Assembly (NCBI GenBank): GCA_015067635.1
Contig: SVMA01000015.1
Span: 1-45,162, forward strand
Source: Oscillospiraceae bacterium
Lineage (GTDB): Bacteria; Bacillota; Clostridia; Oscillospirales; Oscillospiraceae
Direction of reading: 5' to 3'
DNA length: 45,162 bases
Shown: in pieces, positions 36,198-45,162 of the stretch
Layout of the letters: each line of letters begins with the position of its first letter
Position numbering within the stretch: position 1 is the first letter of the stretch
Translations under genes and position numbers: made by a program
Notes under the pieces: generated by a model
The model's database searches: none
Told to the model about the DNA's origin: nothing
What the model saw: the letters and a program-made list of their open reading frames with translations, nothing else

Positions 36198-39100
36198 ATG
36201 GCTGATGCCACCTTTGATGCCATTAAAATTGGCATTGCATCCCCGGAAATGATCCGGAATTGGTCCTTCGGTGAGGTTAAGAAGCCGGAGACCATCAATT
36301 ACCGCACCCTGAAGCCCGAACGGGACGGTCTGTACTGCGAAAAGATTTTCGGACCCACCAAGGACTGGGAATGTCACTGCGGTAAATATAAGAAGATTAA
36401 GTATAAGGGCAAGGTTTGTGACCGCTGCGGCGTGGAAGTGACCAAAGCCAAGGTGCGTCGGGAACGGATGGGCCATATCGAACTGGCCGCACCCTGCAGC
36501 CACATTTGGTACTTTAAGGGCATTCCTTCCCGTATGGGTCTGATTTTGGATGTTTCTCCCAAGATTTTGGAGAAGGTTCTGTATTTTGCTGCCTATATCG
36601 TTACCGATCCCGGTGATACACCGCTGATGACCAATCAGGTGCTCACCGAGAAGGAATATCGGGATATGCGGGAAAAGTACGAGGACGACTTCAAGGCCGG
36701 CATGGGCGCAGAGGCAGTCAAGGCACTGCTGGAGCAAATTGACCTGGACACTCTGTCTGTTCAGCTGCGGGAAGAACTGAAAAATGCCTCTTCCCAGAAG
36801 AAGCTCCGTCTTGTCAAGCGTTTGGAGGTCGTGGAGGCTTTCCGGGAATCCGGCAACAATCCTGCGTGGATGGTGATGGATGTACTTCCCGTCATTCCTC
36901 CGGATATTCGTCCTATGATCCAGTTGGACGGCGGCCGTTTTGCCACCTCCGATTTGAATGACCTGTATCGCCGTGTGATCAACCGGAACAACCGTCTGAA
37001 GCGGCTCATTCAGCTGAACGCTCCTGACATCATTGTTCGTAACGAGAAGCGGATGCTGCAGGAAGCGGTTGACGCATTGATCGACAATGGCCGCCGCGGT
37101 CGTGCCGTTACCGGTGCCAACAACCGCGCACTGAAGTCCCTGTCCGATATGCTCAAGGGCAAGCAGGGCCGTTTCCGTCAGAACCTTCTGGGTAAGCGTG
37201 TTGACTACTCCGGTCGTAGCGTTATCGTGGTCGGTCCTGAGCTGAAGCTGTATCAGTGCGGCGTGCCCAAGGAAATGGCTATTGAGCTGTTCCGCCCCTT
37301 CGTTATGAAGAAGCTGGTGTCCGACGGTCTGGCAAACAACATCAAGTCTGCCAAGAAGATGATCGACAAGGGTAAGGCAGAGGTTTGGGATGCTTTGGAT
37401 GAGATCATCAAGGATCGTCCTGTGATGCTGAACCGTGCACCTACCTTGCACCGTCTGGGTATTCAGGCCTTTGAGCCGGTGCTGGTGGAAGGCCGTGCAT
37501 TGAAGCTGCACCCCCTGTGCTGTACCGCATTTAATGCGGACTTTGACGGTGACCAGATGGCAATCCACGTGCCCCTGTCCGCAGAGGCACAGGCAGAAGC
37601 AAGAATGCTGATGCTGTCTGCAAACAACCTGCTCCGTCCTCAGGACGGTAAACCGGTTACCGTTCCTTCTCAGGATATGATTCTGGGTGCCTACTATCTG
37701 ACCTACGTCCGTCTGGGCAAGGCAGAAAAGGGCGCTGAGGAAGTGGTTATTGCCAACCCCGGCGACTCTGCATGGGAAAACGGTCAGTTGGTGGATGCGG
37801 ATGAATTCCTGGCTGCCAACAAGGCTTTGAAAGCTGAAGGCAAGCAGGAAGCTACCTTCCGTCCCAAATACGCCTTCTCCAGTGTAGAAGAGGCGATTGC
37901 CTCTTATGCTGACGGTAATATCGGTCTGCACGCTCCCATCCTGGTCCGTATGGGCAAGGAAGTGGACGGTGTCATGCAGTACCGTCTGATCAAGGCAACT
38001 GTCGGTCGCTTGATTTACAACGAGCCCATTCCTCAGGATTTGGGATTTGTCAAGCGTAATGATCCTGAGCATGCCTTTGATCTGGAAGTGGACTTCCTGG
38101 TGGGCAAGAAGCAACTGGGTAAGATTATCGACAAGTGTATCCGCCGCCATGGTTTTACCATTGCCACCGAGATGCTGGACCGCATCAAGGCGCTGGGCTA
38201 CAAGTATGCAACCAAGGGTGCAATTTCCATCTCCATTGCGGACATGGTAGTTCCCGAAATCAAGCATCAGTTGATTCGTGCATCTGAGGACAAGGTTCTG
38301 GAAATTGAACAGTTCTACCGTCAGGGCTTTATCACCAACGAGGAACGTTATCGCTTGGTGGTTCAGCAGTGGGAAAAGACCACATCGGATGTGACCAACG
38401 CCTTGCAGGGCACCATGGATGAGTTCAACCCCATCTACATGATGTCTGACTCCGGCGCCCGTGGTAGTATGGCACAGATCCGTCAGCTGGCCGGTATGCG
38501 TGGCTTGATGGCCGATACTGCAGGCCGTACCATCGAAATTCCCGTTAAGGCAAACTTCCGTGAGGGTCTGAGTGTTCTGGAATACTTCATCTCCTCCAGA
38601 GGTGCCCGTAAGGGTATGACCGATACCGCACTTCGTACCGCTGACTCCGGTTACCTGACCCGTCGTATGGTTGACGTTTCTCAGGATGTTATCATCCGGG
38701 AGCACAACTGCGGCACTACCAACGGTATTTGGGTTGGTGCAGTGTACGACAAGAACGGTGACGTGGTGGATTCCTTCGGCAACCGTATTCGCGGTCGTTT
38801 CCCTGTGCAGGATGTGTTGCATCCGGTAACCGGAGAGCTTCTCCACTCCAAGGACGAAATGATGATGCCCGAGGATGCTGAGAAGTTTGAAAATGCCGGT
38901 ATCGAGAAGATTTATATCCGTACGATTCTGGGCTGCCGCGCAAGAAGCGGTGTCTGCTCCAAGTGCTATGGTATGAACCTGGCCACCTCCAAGCAGGTTG
39001 ATTTGGGTGAGGCTGTTGGTATCATTGCCGCACAGTCCATCGGTGAGCCCGGTACGCAGTTGACCATGCGTACCTTCCACTCCGGTGGTGTTGCAGGTGA

Positions 39101-39887
39101 CGATATTACTCAAGGTCTGCCCAGAGTTGAAGAATTGTTTGAATCCCGCCGTCCCAAGAAGATGGCACAGATTTCCGAAATCACCGGCGTCGTATCCATT
39201 GACGATACCCATCGCAGCGCCCTGCGCAGCGTTACGGTTACCGCAGAGGATGGCGAGGTGAAGGAATATCAGATTCCCTACTCTGTGGGACTGAAGGTCG
39301 TACACGGAAAGACGATCCAAAAGGGCGAGCCCATCACCGACGGTGCGCTCTATCCTCAGGATGTTCTGCGGATTTCCGGCGTGGAGGCTGTTCAGGATTA
39401 TCTGGTGCAGTCCGTTCAGGCAGTGTACCGTCAGCAGGGTGTTGAAATCAACGATAAGCACATCGAAGTCATTATCCGTCAGATGATGCGCAAGGTTCGC
39501 GTGGAAGATCCCGGCGATACCTCGTTGCTCACCGGTACGGTCATCGATGTCTTTGAGTTTGAGGATGCCAATGCTGCCGTGCAGGCCCGGATCGATGCCG
39601 GTGAAGAGGATCTGCAGCTGGCGACTTCCTGTGCGGTGTTGCTGGGTATTACCAAGGCATCTCTGGCAACAGACTCCTTCCTGTCTGCGGCATCCTTCCA
39701 GGAAACCACCAAGGTTCTGACCGACGCGGCTATCAAGGGCAAGGTCGACCATCTGGTTGGTCTGAAGGAAAACGTGATCATTGGTAAGCTGATTCCTGCC
39801 GGTTCCGGCTTGATGGCATATCGGGATTATCAGCCCGGTGTGACAGCTGAGGAATGTGCAGAAGAGGCTGCTGTGACAGAAGAATAA
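36198..39887 (+). CDS. rpoC: RNA polymerase beta' subunit
   Basis: A 1229-residue catalytic subunit. The N-terminal zinc-binding CHCGKYK and CDRCG pair, the active-site NADFDGDQM (about residue 446) with its three Mg-binding aspartates, the bridge-helix region and the second zinc site ([13 protein letters not shown]) are all present, ending in an acidic tail. AAGGAGGGG lies seven bases before the ATG. It is the second and last gene of the rpoBC transcript, because an intrinsic terminator follows four bases after the stop. Confidence 0.98.
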   Translation: MADATFDAIKIGIASPEMIRNWSFGEVKKPETINYRTLKPERDGLYCEKIFGPTKDWECHCGKYKKIKYKGKVCDRCGVEVTKAKVRRERMGHIELAAPCSHIWYFKGIPSRMGLILDVSPKILEKVLYFAAYIVTDPGDTPLMTNQVLTEKEYRDMREKYEDDFKAGMGAEAVKALLEQIDLDTLSVQLREELKNASSQKKLRLVKRLEVVEAFRESGNNPAWMVMDVLPVIPPDIRPMIQLDGGRFATSDLNDLYRRVINRNNRLKRLIQLNAPDIIVRNEKRMLQEAVDALIDNGRRGRAVTGANNRALKSLSDMLKGKQGRFRQNLLGKRVDYSGRSVIVVGPELKLYQCGVPKEMAIELFRPFVMKKLVSDGLANNIKSAKKMIDKGKAEVWDALDEIIKDRPVMLNRAPTLHRLGIQAFEPVLVEGRALKLHPLCCTAFNADFDGDQMAIHVPLSAEAQAEARMLMLSANNLLRPQDGKPVTVPSQDMILGAYYLTYVRLGKAEKGAEEVVIANPGDSAWENGQLVDADEFLAANKALKAEGKQEATFRPKYAFSSVEEAIASYADGNIGLHAPILVRMGKEVDGVMQYRLIKATVGRLIYNEPIPQDLGFVKRNDPEHAFDLEVDFLVGKKQLGKIIDKCIRRHGFTIATEMLDRIKALGYKYATKGAISISIADMVVPEIKHQLIRASEDKVLEIEQFYRQGFITNEERYRLVVQQWEKTTSDVTNALQGTMDEFNPIYMMSDSGARGSMAQIRQLAGMRGLMADTAGRTIEIPVKANFREGLSVLEYFISSRGARKGMTDTALRTADSGYLTRRMVDVSQDVIIREHNCGTTNGIWVGAVYDKNGDVVDSFGNRIRGRFPVQDVLHPVTGELLHSKDEMMMPEDAEKFENAGIEKIYIRTILGCRARSGVCSKCYGMNLATSKQVDLGEAVGIIAAQSIGEPGTQLTMRTFHSGGVAGDDITQGLPRVEELFESRRPKKMAQISEITGVVSIDDTHRSALRSVTVTAEDGEVKEYQIPYSVGLKVVHGKTIQKGEPITDGALYPQDVLRISGVEAVQDYLVQSVQAVYRQQGVEINDKHIEVIIRQMMRKVRVEDPGDTSLLTGTVIDVFEFEDANAAVQARIDAGEEDLQLATSCAVLLGITKASLATDSFLSAASFQETTKVLTDAAIKGKVDHLVGLKENVIIGKLIPAGSGLMAYRDYQPGVTAEECAEEAAVTEE

Positions 39888-39891
39888 TTTT

Positions 39892-39925
39892 AAGGGGCGT
39901 GCCAACCGGCACGCCCCTTGTTTCT
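39892..39925 (+). terminator. Terminator of rpoBC
   Basis: A perfect 12-bp stem (39892-39903 with 39908-39919) with loop AACC and GTTTCT separates rpoBC from the downstream ribosomal genes. Confidence 0.8.
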
Positions 39926-40004
39926 ATAATTGCGTCATTGGCAGCAATTTTTACAAAAAACATAAGAATTTTTGTGAGGTGTATAAAAATAGTCAAAGTT
40001 ATCA

Positions 40005-40033
40005 TTGACTGGAAAATATTTTCCTGATAAAAT
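40005..40033 (+). promoter_or_regulatory. Promoter of the inserted lipoprotein gene
   Basis: TTGACT (40005-40010) and TAAAAT (40028-40033) are 17 bases apart. Confidence 0.8.
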
Positions 40034-40085
40034 AATTCTGAGGGATATTCCCGGTATCATTTTGTCAGACAAGGAGGTATGTATC

Positions 40086-40832
40086 ATGAAGAAATGGCTG
40101 ATTTTCCCGGTGCTTCTTTTGCTTTTGCTAACCGCCTGCCAGACGGTTACGGACAGTGAAACAAAACCGGCAGGCAGTACACCCCCTTCCAGTAGTATCA
40201 AACCTCCGCCAAGCAGCATGTCTGTAACCACACCGCCACCCACCAGCACACCGGAATTTGATGTAAATGACGGTCGTGCATTTGTCACTCATGATCATCC
40301 CAGTGTTGAGCTGTCGCCCGATTGGATTCCCCCTTCTGATTGCCTTGTGAACCACTTGTACTGGGTTGTTAAGTCGACCAAAGAGTGCATTTTGATATGT
40401 GACGAGCCAATCTACTCTCGCGCATATGCAACAACGGACACGCATATTTACTTTGTCAAAGAGTCTGAACCAACAAAAATTTATGCAGCACCTATTGGAG
40501 ATTTTGCAAATCATCAACTCTTATATGAATCTCCCTACGGAACAGTCACCTACATGTCCAATCTATATTACTACACTACGGGAATCGAGAACTACCTGCA
40601 ATTTGTGGCAGATGAAAAGAAATTTGTTCTCTTGGATATGACCACCGGTGAAAGCACAGTTTTTATGGAGCAATATTATATTGGGCATGCTTATATTAGT
40701 CCGGGCGAGGATGGAAGTCTCTTTGCGAACTGGATATGGTTTGAGGGAAAGCACAAGGAAACAGATTCACCCTATGCGCAGTTTTTTTATAACCGTGAGA
40801 CCGGAGAAACCACACCTGACACTTCACTGTAA
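40086..40832 (+). CDS. Lipoprotein of unknown function
   Basis: A 248-residue exported protein. The ATG at 40086 follows AAGGAGGT. Residues 1-17 form a signal peptide with lipobox LLTAC, so Cys18 would be lipidated. Residues about 28-57 are a Pro/Ser/Thr-rich linker that lifts the rest away from the membrane. The remainder looks like beta-propeller or beta-sandwich repeats, with recurring YFVKES, YYYTTG and FVLLDMTTGE strands. I do not recognise a family. It is clearly lower in GC and uses codons unlike rpoC or rpsL. With its own promoter and terminator it looks like a self-contained insertion into a conserved gene string. Confidence 0.75.
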   Translation: MKKWLIFPVLLLLLLTACQTVTDSETKPAGSTPPSSSIKPPPSSMSVTTPPPTSTPEFDVNDGRAFVTHDHPSVELSPDWIPPSDCLVNHLYWVVKSTKECILICDEPIYSRAYATTDTHIYFVKESEPTKIYAAPIGDFANHQLLYESPYGTVTYMSNLYYYTTGIENYLQFVADEKKFVLLDMTTGESTVFMEQYYIGHAYISPGEDGSLFANWIWFEGKHKETDSPYAQFFYNRETGETTPDTSL

Positions 40833-40846
40833 TTTATTTCAATTTT

Positions 40847-40878
40847 AAGGGATGGCGTGAGCTGTCCCTTTTCTTTTT
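40847..40878 (+). terminator. Terminator of the lipoprotein gene
   Basis: A 10-bp stem with two G-T pairs, loop GTGA, and TTTTCTTTTT. Confidence 0.75.
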
Positions 40879-40971
40879 GTTCACACCGGATGAACGGTTA
40901 TCCGCGCCGCAAAAACGTTGGTTTTCGCCGGTTTTGATATAGGAAAAGTAGAAAAAAACCAATAAATTTTG

Positions 40972-40999
40972 TTGACTTTTCTGAAAATATGCGTATAAT
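40972..40999 (+). promoter_or_regulatory. Promoter of the L7Ae-rpsL-rpsG-fusA unit
   Basis: TTGACT (40972-40977) and TATAAT (40994-40999) are 16 bases apart. The -10 box ends only ten bases before the ATG of the L7Ae gene. Confidence 0.75.
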
Positions 41000-41009
41000 A
41001 GGTATCTGT

Positions 41010-41291
41010 ATGGACACTAAAAAAGATAGTAAAATCCCCCAATGTGGGATTTTGCCGAAAATCGACAAAAATAAGGTGGTTGTGGGGGCAAAACAACTGC
41101 GAAAAGCCATGGAAAAGGGCACAGTAAAATGTGTCTGTCTGGCGAAAAATGCCGATCCGGCCATCACCGAACCTTTGGCACAGCAATGTAAAGCGCGCGG
41201 CCTTTCCTGTTACTGGGTAGCCAGTATGCGGGAATTGGGCGATATTTGCGGCATTGATGTGGGCGCGGCTGCTGCGGCAGTCGTCGACTAA
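41010..41291 (+). CDS. rplGB: L7Ae-family ribosomal/RNA-binding protein
   Basis: A 93-residue small protein of the L7Ae/L30e/S12e group, equivalent in position and pattern to YbxF (RplGB) of Bacillus. The core VVVGAKQLRKAMEKG, then the CVCLAKNADPAITEP strand-turn and the terminal GIDVGAAAAAVV, match the kink-turn RNA-binding fold. The start at 41010 is preferred; an ATG at 40989 lies upstream of the -10 box. If the mapped promoter is used, the 5' leader is only a few bases long. Synteny with rpsL, rpsG, fusA and tuf supports the call. Confidence 0.88.
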   Translation: MDTKKDSKIPQCGILPKIDKNKVVVGAKQLRKAMEKGTVKCVCLAKNADPAITEPLAQQCKARGLSCYWVASMRELGDICGIDVGAAAAAVVD

Positions 41292-41363
41292 ACTGTTTCT
41301 ACCGGTTTTACCGTAGAATATACAACCGCCGAAAGGCGAGAATTGAAGAAAGGAGATCATTTA

Positions 41364-41786
41364 ATGCCTACTTTTAACCAGCTCGTTAAAAATGGCCGTC
41401 AGCAGGCAACCTACAAGTCCACCGCTCCTGCATTGCAGAGAGGCTTGAACACTCTGGAGAACAGAGCAACTACTTTGCCTTCCCCCCAGAAGCGTGGCGT
41501 TTGCACTGCTGTTCGTACCACCACTCCCAAGAAGCCGAACTCCGCTTTGCGTAAGATCGCCCGTGTGCGTCTGACCAATGGCATGGAAGTTTCTGCTTAC
41601 ATTCCCGGTGTTGGCCATAACCTGCAGGAGCACTCTGTGGTACTGATCCGCGGCGGTCGTGTTAAGGACCTTCCCGGTGTGCGTTACCATATCATCCGCG
41701 GCACTCTGGATACCCAGGGCGTACAGAACCGGATGCAGTCCCGCTCCAAGTACGGTGCAAAGCGGCCCAAGGCCGGCAAGAAGTAA
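41364..41786 (+). CDS. rpsL: 30S ribosomal protein S12
   Basis: A 140-residue decoding-site protein. [37 protein letters not shown] and the [15 protein letters not shown] end are canonical. The lysines altered in streptomycin-resistant mutants are present in sensitive form. AAAGGAG lies eight bases before the ATG at 41364. Confidence 0.97.
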   Translation: MPTFNQLVKNGRQQATYKSTAPALQRGLNTLENRATTLPSPQKRGVCTAVRTTTPKKPNSALRKIARVRLTNGMEVSAYIPGVGHNLQEHSVVLIRGGRVKDLPGVRYHIIRGTLDTQGVQNRMQSRSKYGAKRPKAGKK

Positions 41787-41947
41787 TACTTCTGCAAAAA
41801 CAATTTGAATTTTCCCTACGCCCGTTCGCAAGGCAAGGCCTTGCCAAAGCGTTTTTATATAGTATATGAAAACCTCTGGCCAGGCACAACGAAAGTTGTA
41901 CTTTCGAGTACCGATGAAATCATTATTTTATGAAGGAGGGAAGCAAA
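41787..41947 (+). other. Gap between rpsL and rpsG with two inverted repeats
   Basis: This 161-base gap holds a perfect 14-base palindrome (41832-41845) and a 7-bp hairpin (41890-41896 with 41900-41906), but no T-run terminator, so transcription should continue into rpsG. In E. coli the rpsL-rpsG gap binds S7 for autogenous control; an analogous role here is possible but not shown. Confidence 0.35.
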
Positions 41948-42418
41948 GTGCCCAGAAGAGGTAATGTTCCCAAGAGAGAGGTCCTTCCGGATCCTCAGTA
42001 TAACTCCGTTCTGGTTACCAAGCTCGTAAACAGCATCATGCTGGATGGCAAGAAGGGTGTTGCCCAGAAGGTCGTCTATGGTGCGTTTGAAATTGTTGAA
42101 ACCAAGACCGGCAAGAATGGCCTGGAAGTATTCCAGCAGGCTATGGAAAACATTATGCCCGCTGTGGAGCTGAAGGCTCGCCGTGTTGGTGGTGCTACCT
42201 ATCAGGTGCCCATCGAGGTTCGTTCCGACCGCCGTCAGACCCTGGGTCTGCGTTGGATCACCCTGTACAGCCGCAACCGCAGCGAAAATACCATGCGTGA
42301 GCGTCTGGCTGCTGAAATTATGGACGCAGCAAACAATACCGGCGCATCTGTTAAGAAGCGTGAAGATGTCCACAAAATGGCCGATGCCAACAAGGCATTC
42401 GCCCATTTCCGTTGGTAA
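41948..42418 (+). CDS. rpsG: 30S ribosomal protein S7
   Basis: A 156-residue primary 16S rRNA-binding protein that starts assembly of the small-subunit head. It begins with [15 protein letters not shown], has the [14 protein letters not shown] beta-hairpin area, and ends in [15 protein letters not shown], all standard. The GTG at 41948 is used: it follows GAAGGAGGG and gives the family's usual length, whereas the upstream ATG at 41930 is itself part of that ribosome binding region. fusA follows after 18 bases. Confidence 0.97.
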   Translation: MPRRGNVPKREVLPDPQYNSVLVTKLVNSIMLDGKKGVAQKVVYGAFEIVETKTGKNGLEVFQQAMENIMPAVELKARRVGGATYQVPIEVRSDRRQTLGLRWITLYSRNRSENTMRERLAAEIMDAANNTGASVKKREDVHKMADANKAFAHFRW

Positions 42419-42436
42419 TGAAGGAGAAACCAGACA

Positions 42437-44515
42437 ATGGCAAGACAGTATTCTTTGGAGAATACCAGAAACTTTGGCATCATGGCGCACATTGATGCCG
42501 GTAAGACCACTACTTCCGAGCGTATTTTGTTCTACACCGGTAAGAATTACAAGATCGGTGAGACCCATGACGGCTCTGCTACCATGGACTGGATGGCTCA
42601 GGAGCAGGAACGTGGTATTACCATTACTTCCGCTGCAACCACCTGTTTTTGGAAGGGTTGCCGGCTGAATATTATTGACACCCCGGGCCACGTGGACTTC
42701 ACTGTGGAAGTGGAACGTTCTCTGCGTGTGCTGGACGGTGCAGTTACCGTTTTGTGTGCAAAGGGTGGTGTCGAACCCCAGACCGAAACTGTTTGGCGTC
42801 AGGCTGACGAGTATAAGGTCCCCCGTATGATTTACGTCAACAAGATGGATATCATGGGTGCGGACTTTTATCGTGTTCTGGAAATGATTGAAGAGCGTTT
42901 GAAGTGTAACGCAGTAGCTATTCAGCTGCCCATCGGCTCTGAGGCTTTCTTTAAGGGCAATATCGACCTGGTTACCATGAAGGCAAATGTCTTCTATGAT
43001 GACAAGGGTACTGATGTCCGGACAGAGGAAATCCCCGAGGATATGGTGGAAAAGGCAGAAGAGTACCGCGAAAAGCTGATGGACGCCATTTCCAACTTCG
43101 ATGACGAGGTTATGGAAATGATTCTGATGGAAGAGGAAGTTCCCGTCGAGAAGATCAAGGAAGTCATCCGTAATGCTACCATTGCAAACGAGATGGTTCC
43201 TGTTGTCTGCGGTACTTCCTATAAGAACAAAGGTGTTCAGCAGGTCCTGGATGCTGTGGTGGATTACATGCCCAGCCCCCTGGATAAGAAGGGAATCAAG
43301 GGTGTCAATCCTGACACCGAGGAAGAGGACTTCCGTGAGGCTTCCGACGAGGCTCCTTTCTCTGCTTTGGCATTTAAGATTGCCACCGACCCCTATGTTG
43401 GCAAGCTCTGCTTCTTCCGTGTGTACTCCGGTACACTGGAGAAGGGCACATCCGTTCTTAACTGCACAAAGGGCAGCAAGGAGCGTTTGGGCCGTATTCT
43501 GCAGATGCACGCCAACCACCGTGAGGATATTGACATCGTTTACGCCGGCGACATCGCTGCTGCTGTTGGTGTGAAGAACACCACCACCGGCGATACCCTG
43601 TGTGACGAAGAACATCCCATCATTCTGGAGTCCATGGTGTTCCCCGAGCCTGTTATTTCCGTTGCAATCGAGCCGAAAACCAAGGCCGGTCAGGAAAAAA
43701 TGGGTATTGCGCTGGCAAAGCTGGCAGAAGAGGACCCCACCTTCCGGACTTACACTGATCAGGAAACCGGTCAGACCATCATCGCCGGCATGGGCGAATT
43801 GCACTTGGAAATCATTGTTGACCGCTTGCTGCGTGAGTTCAAGGTGGAAGCCAATGTTGGCGCTCCCCAGGTTGCCTATAAGGAAACCATCCGCAAGAGC
43901 GTGGAGCAGGATACCAAGTATGCACGTCAGTCCGGTGGTAAGGGTCAGTACGGTCACGTTAAGATCCGTGTCGAACCCAACGAACCCGGTAAGGGCTACG
44001 AATTCATCAATGCCGTTGTCGGCGGTGCAATTCCCAAGGAATATATCCCCGCTGTTGACGCCGGTATTCAGGGCGCGATGAGCGCCGGTGTTTTGGCCGG
44101 CTACCCCGTTGTGGACGTGAAGGTTACTCTGTTCGACGGTTCCTACCACGAGGTCGACTCCTCTGAAATGGCATTTAAGATCGCCGGTTCTATGGCCTTC
44201 AAGGATGCCTGCCGGAAGGCTGACCCCGCAATTCTGGAGCCCATCATGAAGGTTTCCGTCACTGTGCCCGATGAATATATGGGTACGGTTATCGGTGATA
44301 TTACTGCTCGTCGCGGTAATATTCTGGGTCAGATCACCCGTACCGGTGCGGTGCAGGTGGATGCCAATGTGCCTCTGGCTGAGATGTTCGGCTACGCTAC
44401 GGACTTGCGTTCCAAGACTCAGGGCCGCGGCAACTACGCAATGGAACCCAGTCACAACACCGAATTGCCCAAGTCCAAGACCGAAGAAATCATTAAGATT
44501 CGTTCCAAGGGCTAA
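42437..44515 (+). CDS. fusA: Translation elongation factor G
   Basis: A 692-residue GTPase that drives ribosomal translocation. The G1 loop [10 protein letters not shown]3 DTPGHVDF and G4 NKMD are present, followed by domains II-V with the domain IV segment [25 protein letters not shown] lies 11 bases before the ATG. Length is typical of bacterial EF-G. Confidence 0.98.
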   Translation: MARQYSLENTRNFGIMAHIDAGKTTTSERILFYTGKNYKIGETHDGSATMDWMAQEQERGITITSAATTCFWKGCRLNIIDTPGHVDFTVEVERSLRVLDGAVTVLCAKGGVEPQTETVWRQADEYKVPRMIYVNKMDIMGADFYRVLEMIEERLKCNAVAIQLPIGSEAFFKGNIDLVTMKANVFYDDKGTDVRTEEIPEDMVEKAEEYREKLMDAISNFDDEVMEMILMEEEVPVEKIKEVIRNATIANEMVPVVCGTSYKNKGVQQVLDAVVDYMPSPLDKKGIKGVNPDTEEEDFREASDEAPFSALAFKIATDPYVGKLCFFRVYSGTLEKGTSVLNCTKGSKERLGRILQMHANHREDIDIVYAGDIAAAVGVKNTTTGDTLCDEEHPIILESMVFPEPVISVAIEPKTKAGQEKMGIALAKLAEEDPTFRTYTDQETGQTIIAGMGELHLEIIVDRLLREFKVEANVGAPQVAYKETIRKSVEQDTKYARQSGGKGQYGHVKIRVEPNEPGKGYEFINAVVGGAIPKEYIPAVDAGIQGAMSAGVLAGYPVVDVKVTLFDGSYHEVDSSEMAFKIAGSMAFKDACRKADPAILEPIMKVSVTVPDEYMGTVIGDITARRGNILGQITRTGAVQVDANVPLAEMFGYATDLRSKTQGRGNYAMEPSHNTELPKSKTEEIIKIRSKG

Positions 44516-44531
44516 TTTGCAAAAATTTTTC

Positions 44532-44560
44532 TTGTGTTTCTGCGTAGATTGTAGTATGAT
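44532..44560 (+). promoter_or_regulatory. Promoter of tuf
   Basis: TTGTGT (44532-44537) and TATGAT (44555-44560) are 17 bases apart in the 121-base gap between fusA and tuf. tuf can therefore be made independently as well as by read-through. Confidence 0.65.
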
Positions 44561-44636
44561 AACTGTGATGCGTACCAACACATAAAAAACGTCATTAAAA
44601 AACTTTATAACATTTATACTAGGAGGATATTTCAAA

Positions 44637-45162
44637 ATGGCAAAGCAGAAATTTGAAAGAACCAAGCCTCACGTCAACATTGGTACTATCGGCCACGTTG
44701 ACCACGGCAAGACCACTCTGACCGCTGCAATCACTAAGTACCTGTCCATGAAGGGCTACGCTGATTTCGAGGACTACGCTTCCATCGATAAGGCTCCCGA
44801 AGAGAAGGCTCGTGGTATCACGATCAACACCGCACACGTTGAGTATCAGACTGACGCTCGTCACTATGCTCACGTTGACTGCCCCGGCCACGCCGACTAT
44901 ATCAAGAACATGATCACCGGTGCTGCTCAGATGGACGGTGCTATCCTGGTTATCGCTTCTACCGACGGCCCCATGGCTCAGACCAAGGAGCACCTGCTGC
45001 TGGCTCGTCAGGTTGGCGTGCCCGCAATCGTTGTCTTCATGAACAAGGCTGACCTGGTTGACGACGCTGAGCTGCTGGAGCTGGTTGAGATGGAGATCCG
45101 TGAGACTCTGTCCTTCTACGAGTTCCCCGGCGACGACATCCCTGTTATCCAGGGTTCCGCTC
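44637..45162 (+). CDS. tuf: Translation elongation factor Tu, 3'-truncated by the window edge
   Basis: The first 175 residues of EF-Tu, which delivers aminoacyl-tRNA to the ribosome. G1 (GHVDHGKTT), the switch I segment [11 protein letters not shown]3 (DCPGHADY) and G4 (NKAD) are intact, so this is a functional N-terminus cut only by the end of the sequence. AGGAGG lies 10 bases before the ATG. The very biased codon use is that of a highly expressed gene. Confidence 0.98.
   Translation, partial: MAKQKFERTKPHVNIGTIGHVDHGKTTLTAAITKYLSMKGYADFEDYASIDKAPEEKARGITINTAHVEYQTDARHYAHVDCPGHADYIKNMITGAAQMDGAILVIASTDGPMAQTKEHLLLARQVGVPAIVVFMNKADLVDDAELLELVEMEIRETLSFYEFPGDDIPVIQGSA

Noticed and set aside
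31815-39905. A stop-free minus-strand frame of about 2,700 codons opposite the LTA synthase end, rpoB and rpoC
   Set aside because: It is the antisense of strongly codon-biased genes that avoid TTA, CTA and TCA, which leaves one reverse frame without stops. It has no family likeness and no ribosome binding site.
40989-41009. Upstream ATG for the L7Ae gene
   Set aside because: It lies before the -10 box, so it would not be in the transcript from that promoter.
41855-44665. A 936-codon antisense frame opposite rpsG and fusA
   Set aside because: Shadow of highly expressed genes with extreme codon bias.

Overview
The window looks like a chromosomal segment of an anaerobic Gram-positive bacterium of the Bacillota, class Clostridia, most likely an Oscillospirales-type gut organism. 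The reasons are the gene string rpoB-rpoC-L7Ae-rpsL-rpsG-fusA-tuf, near-consensus sigma-A promoters (TTGACA, 16-18 bases, TATAAT), many intrinsic terminators, a T-box leader, an LtaS-type lipoteichoic acid synthase, and a cysteine-rich protein of a kind I associate with spore-forming Clostridia. No insertion sequence, CRISPR array, phage gene, tRNA or rRNA was recognised.

Layout. 1-3195 is a decayed zone. It holds two terminators, a ceramidase-like pseudogene with an internal stop and a frameshift, and the 3' parts of a glycoside-hydrolase-like gene and an AraC regulator joined head to head. 3215-4755 is a free-standing glnA. 4779-7449 (minus) is a fused XRE-cupin-acyl-CoA synthetase behind a complete T-box riboswitch, the most unusual item in the window. 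7531-8311 is an aquaporin. 8362-13068 (minus) is a run of araC (5'-damaged), trkA, trkH and a Cys-repeat lipoprotein. 13336-25863 is a polysaccharide region: an 1807-residue membrane-anchored heparinase II/III-like lyase, a threonine/serine exporter on the minus strand, an 817-residue protein of unknown family, and a GH2 beta-galactosidase. 25862-26299 has small gene remnants and a terminator. 26399-32207 holds the Cys-rich conserved protein, a MATE efflux pump with a Nudix hydrolase, an orotate-phosphoribosyltransferase-like gene behind an apparent attenuator, and the LTA synthase. 32296-45162 is the transcription/translation cluster. Its rpoBC unit has its own promoter, structured leader and terminator. 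A lineage-specific lipoprotein gene sits between rpoC and the L7Ae gene. tuf runs off the right edge.

How it fits together. The polysaccharide genes suggest a cell that breaks uronic-acid and galactoside-containing glycans at its surface. The T-box synthetase suggests that an acyl-CoA made from an exogenous carboxylic acid is produced when a particular amino acid runs short. This would fit the known ability of anaerobes to build branched-chain and aromatic amino acids by reductive carboxylation. Several broken genes on the left and at 13 kb and 26 kb suggest ongoing loss of accessory genes, although assembly or base errors cannot be excluded from one sequence.
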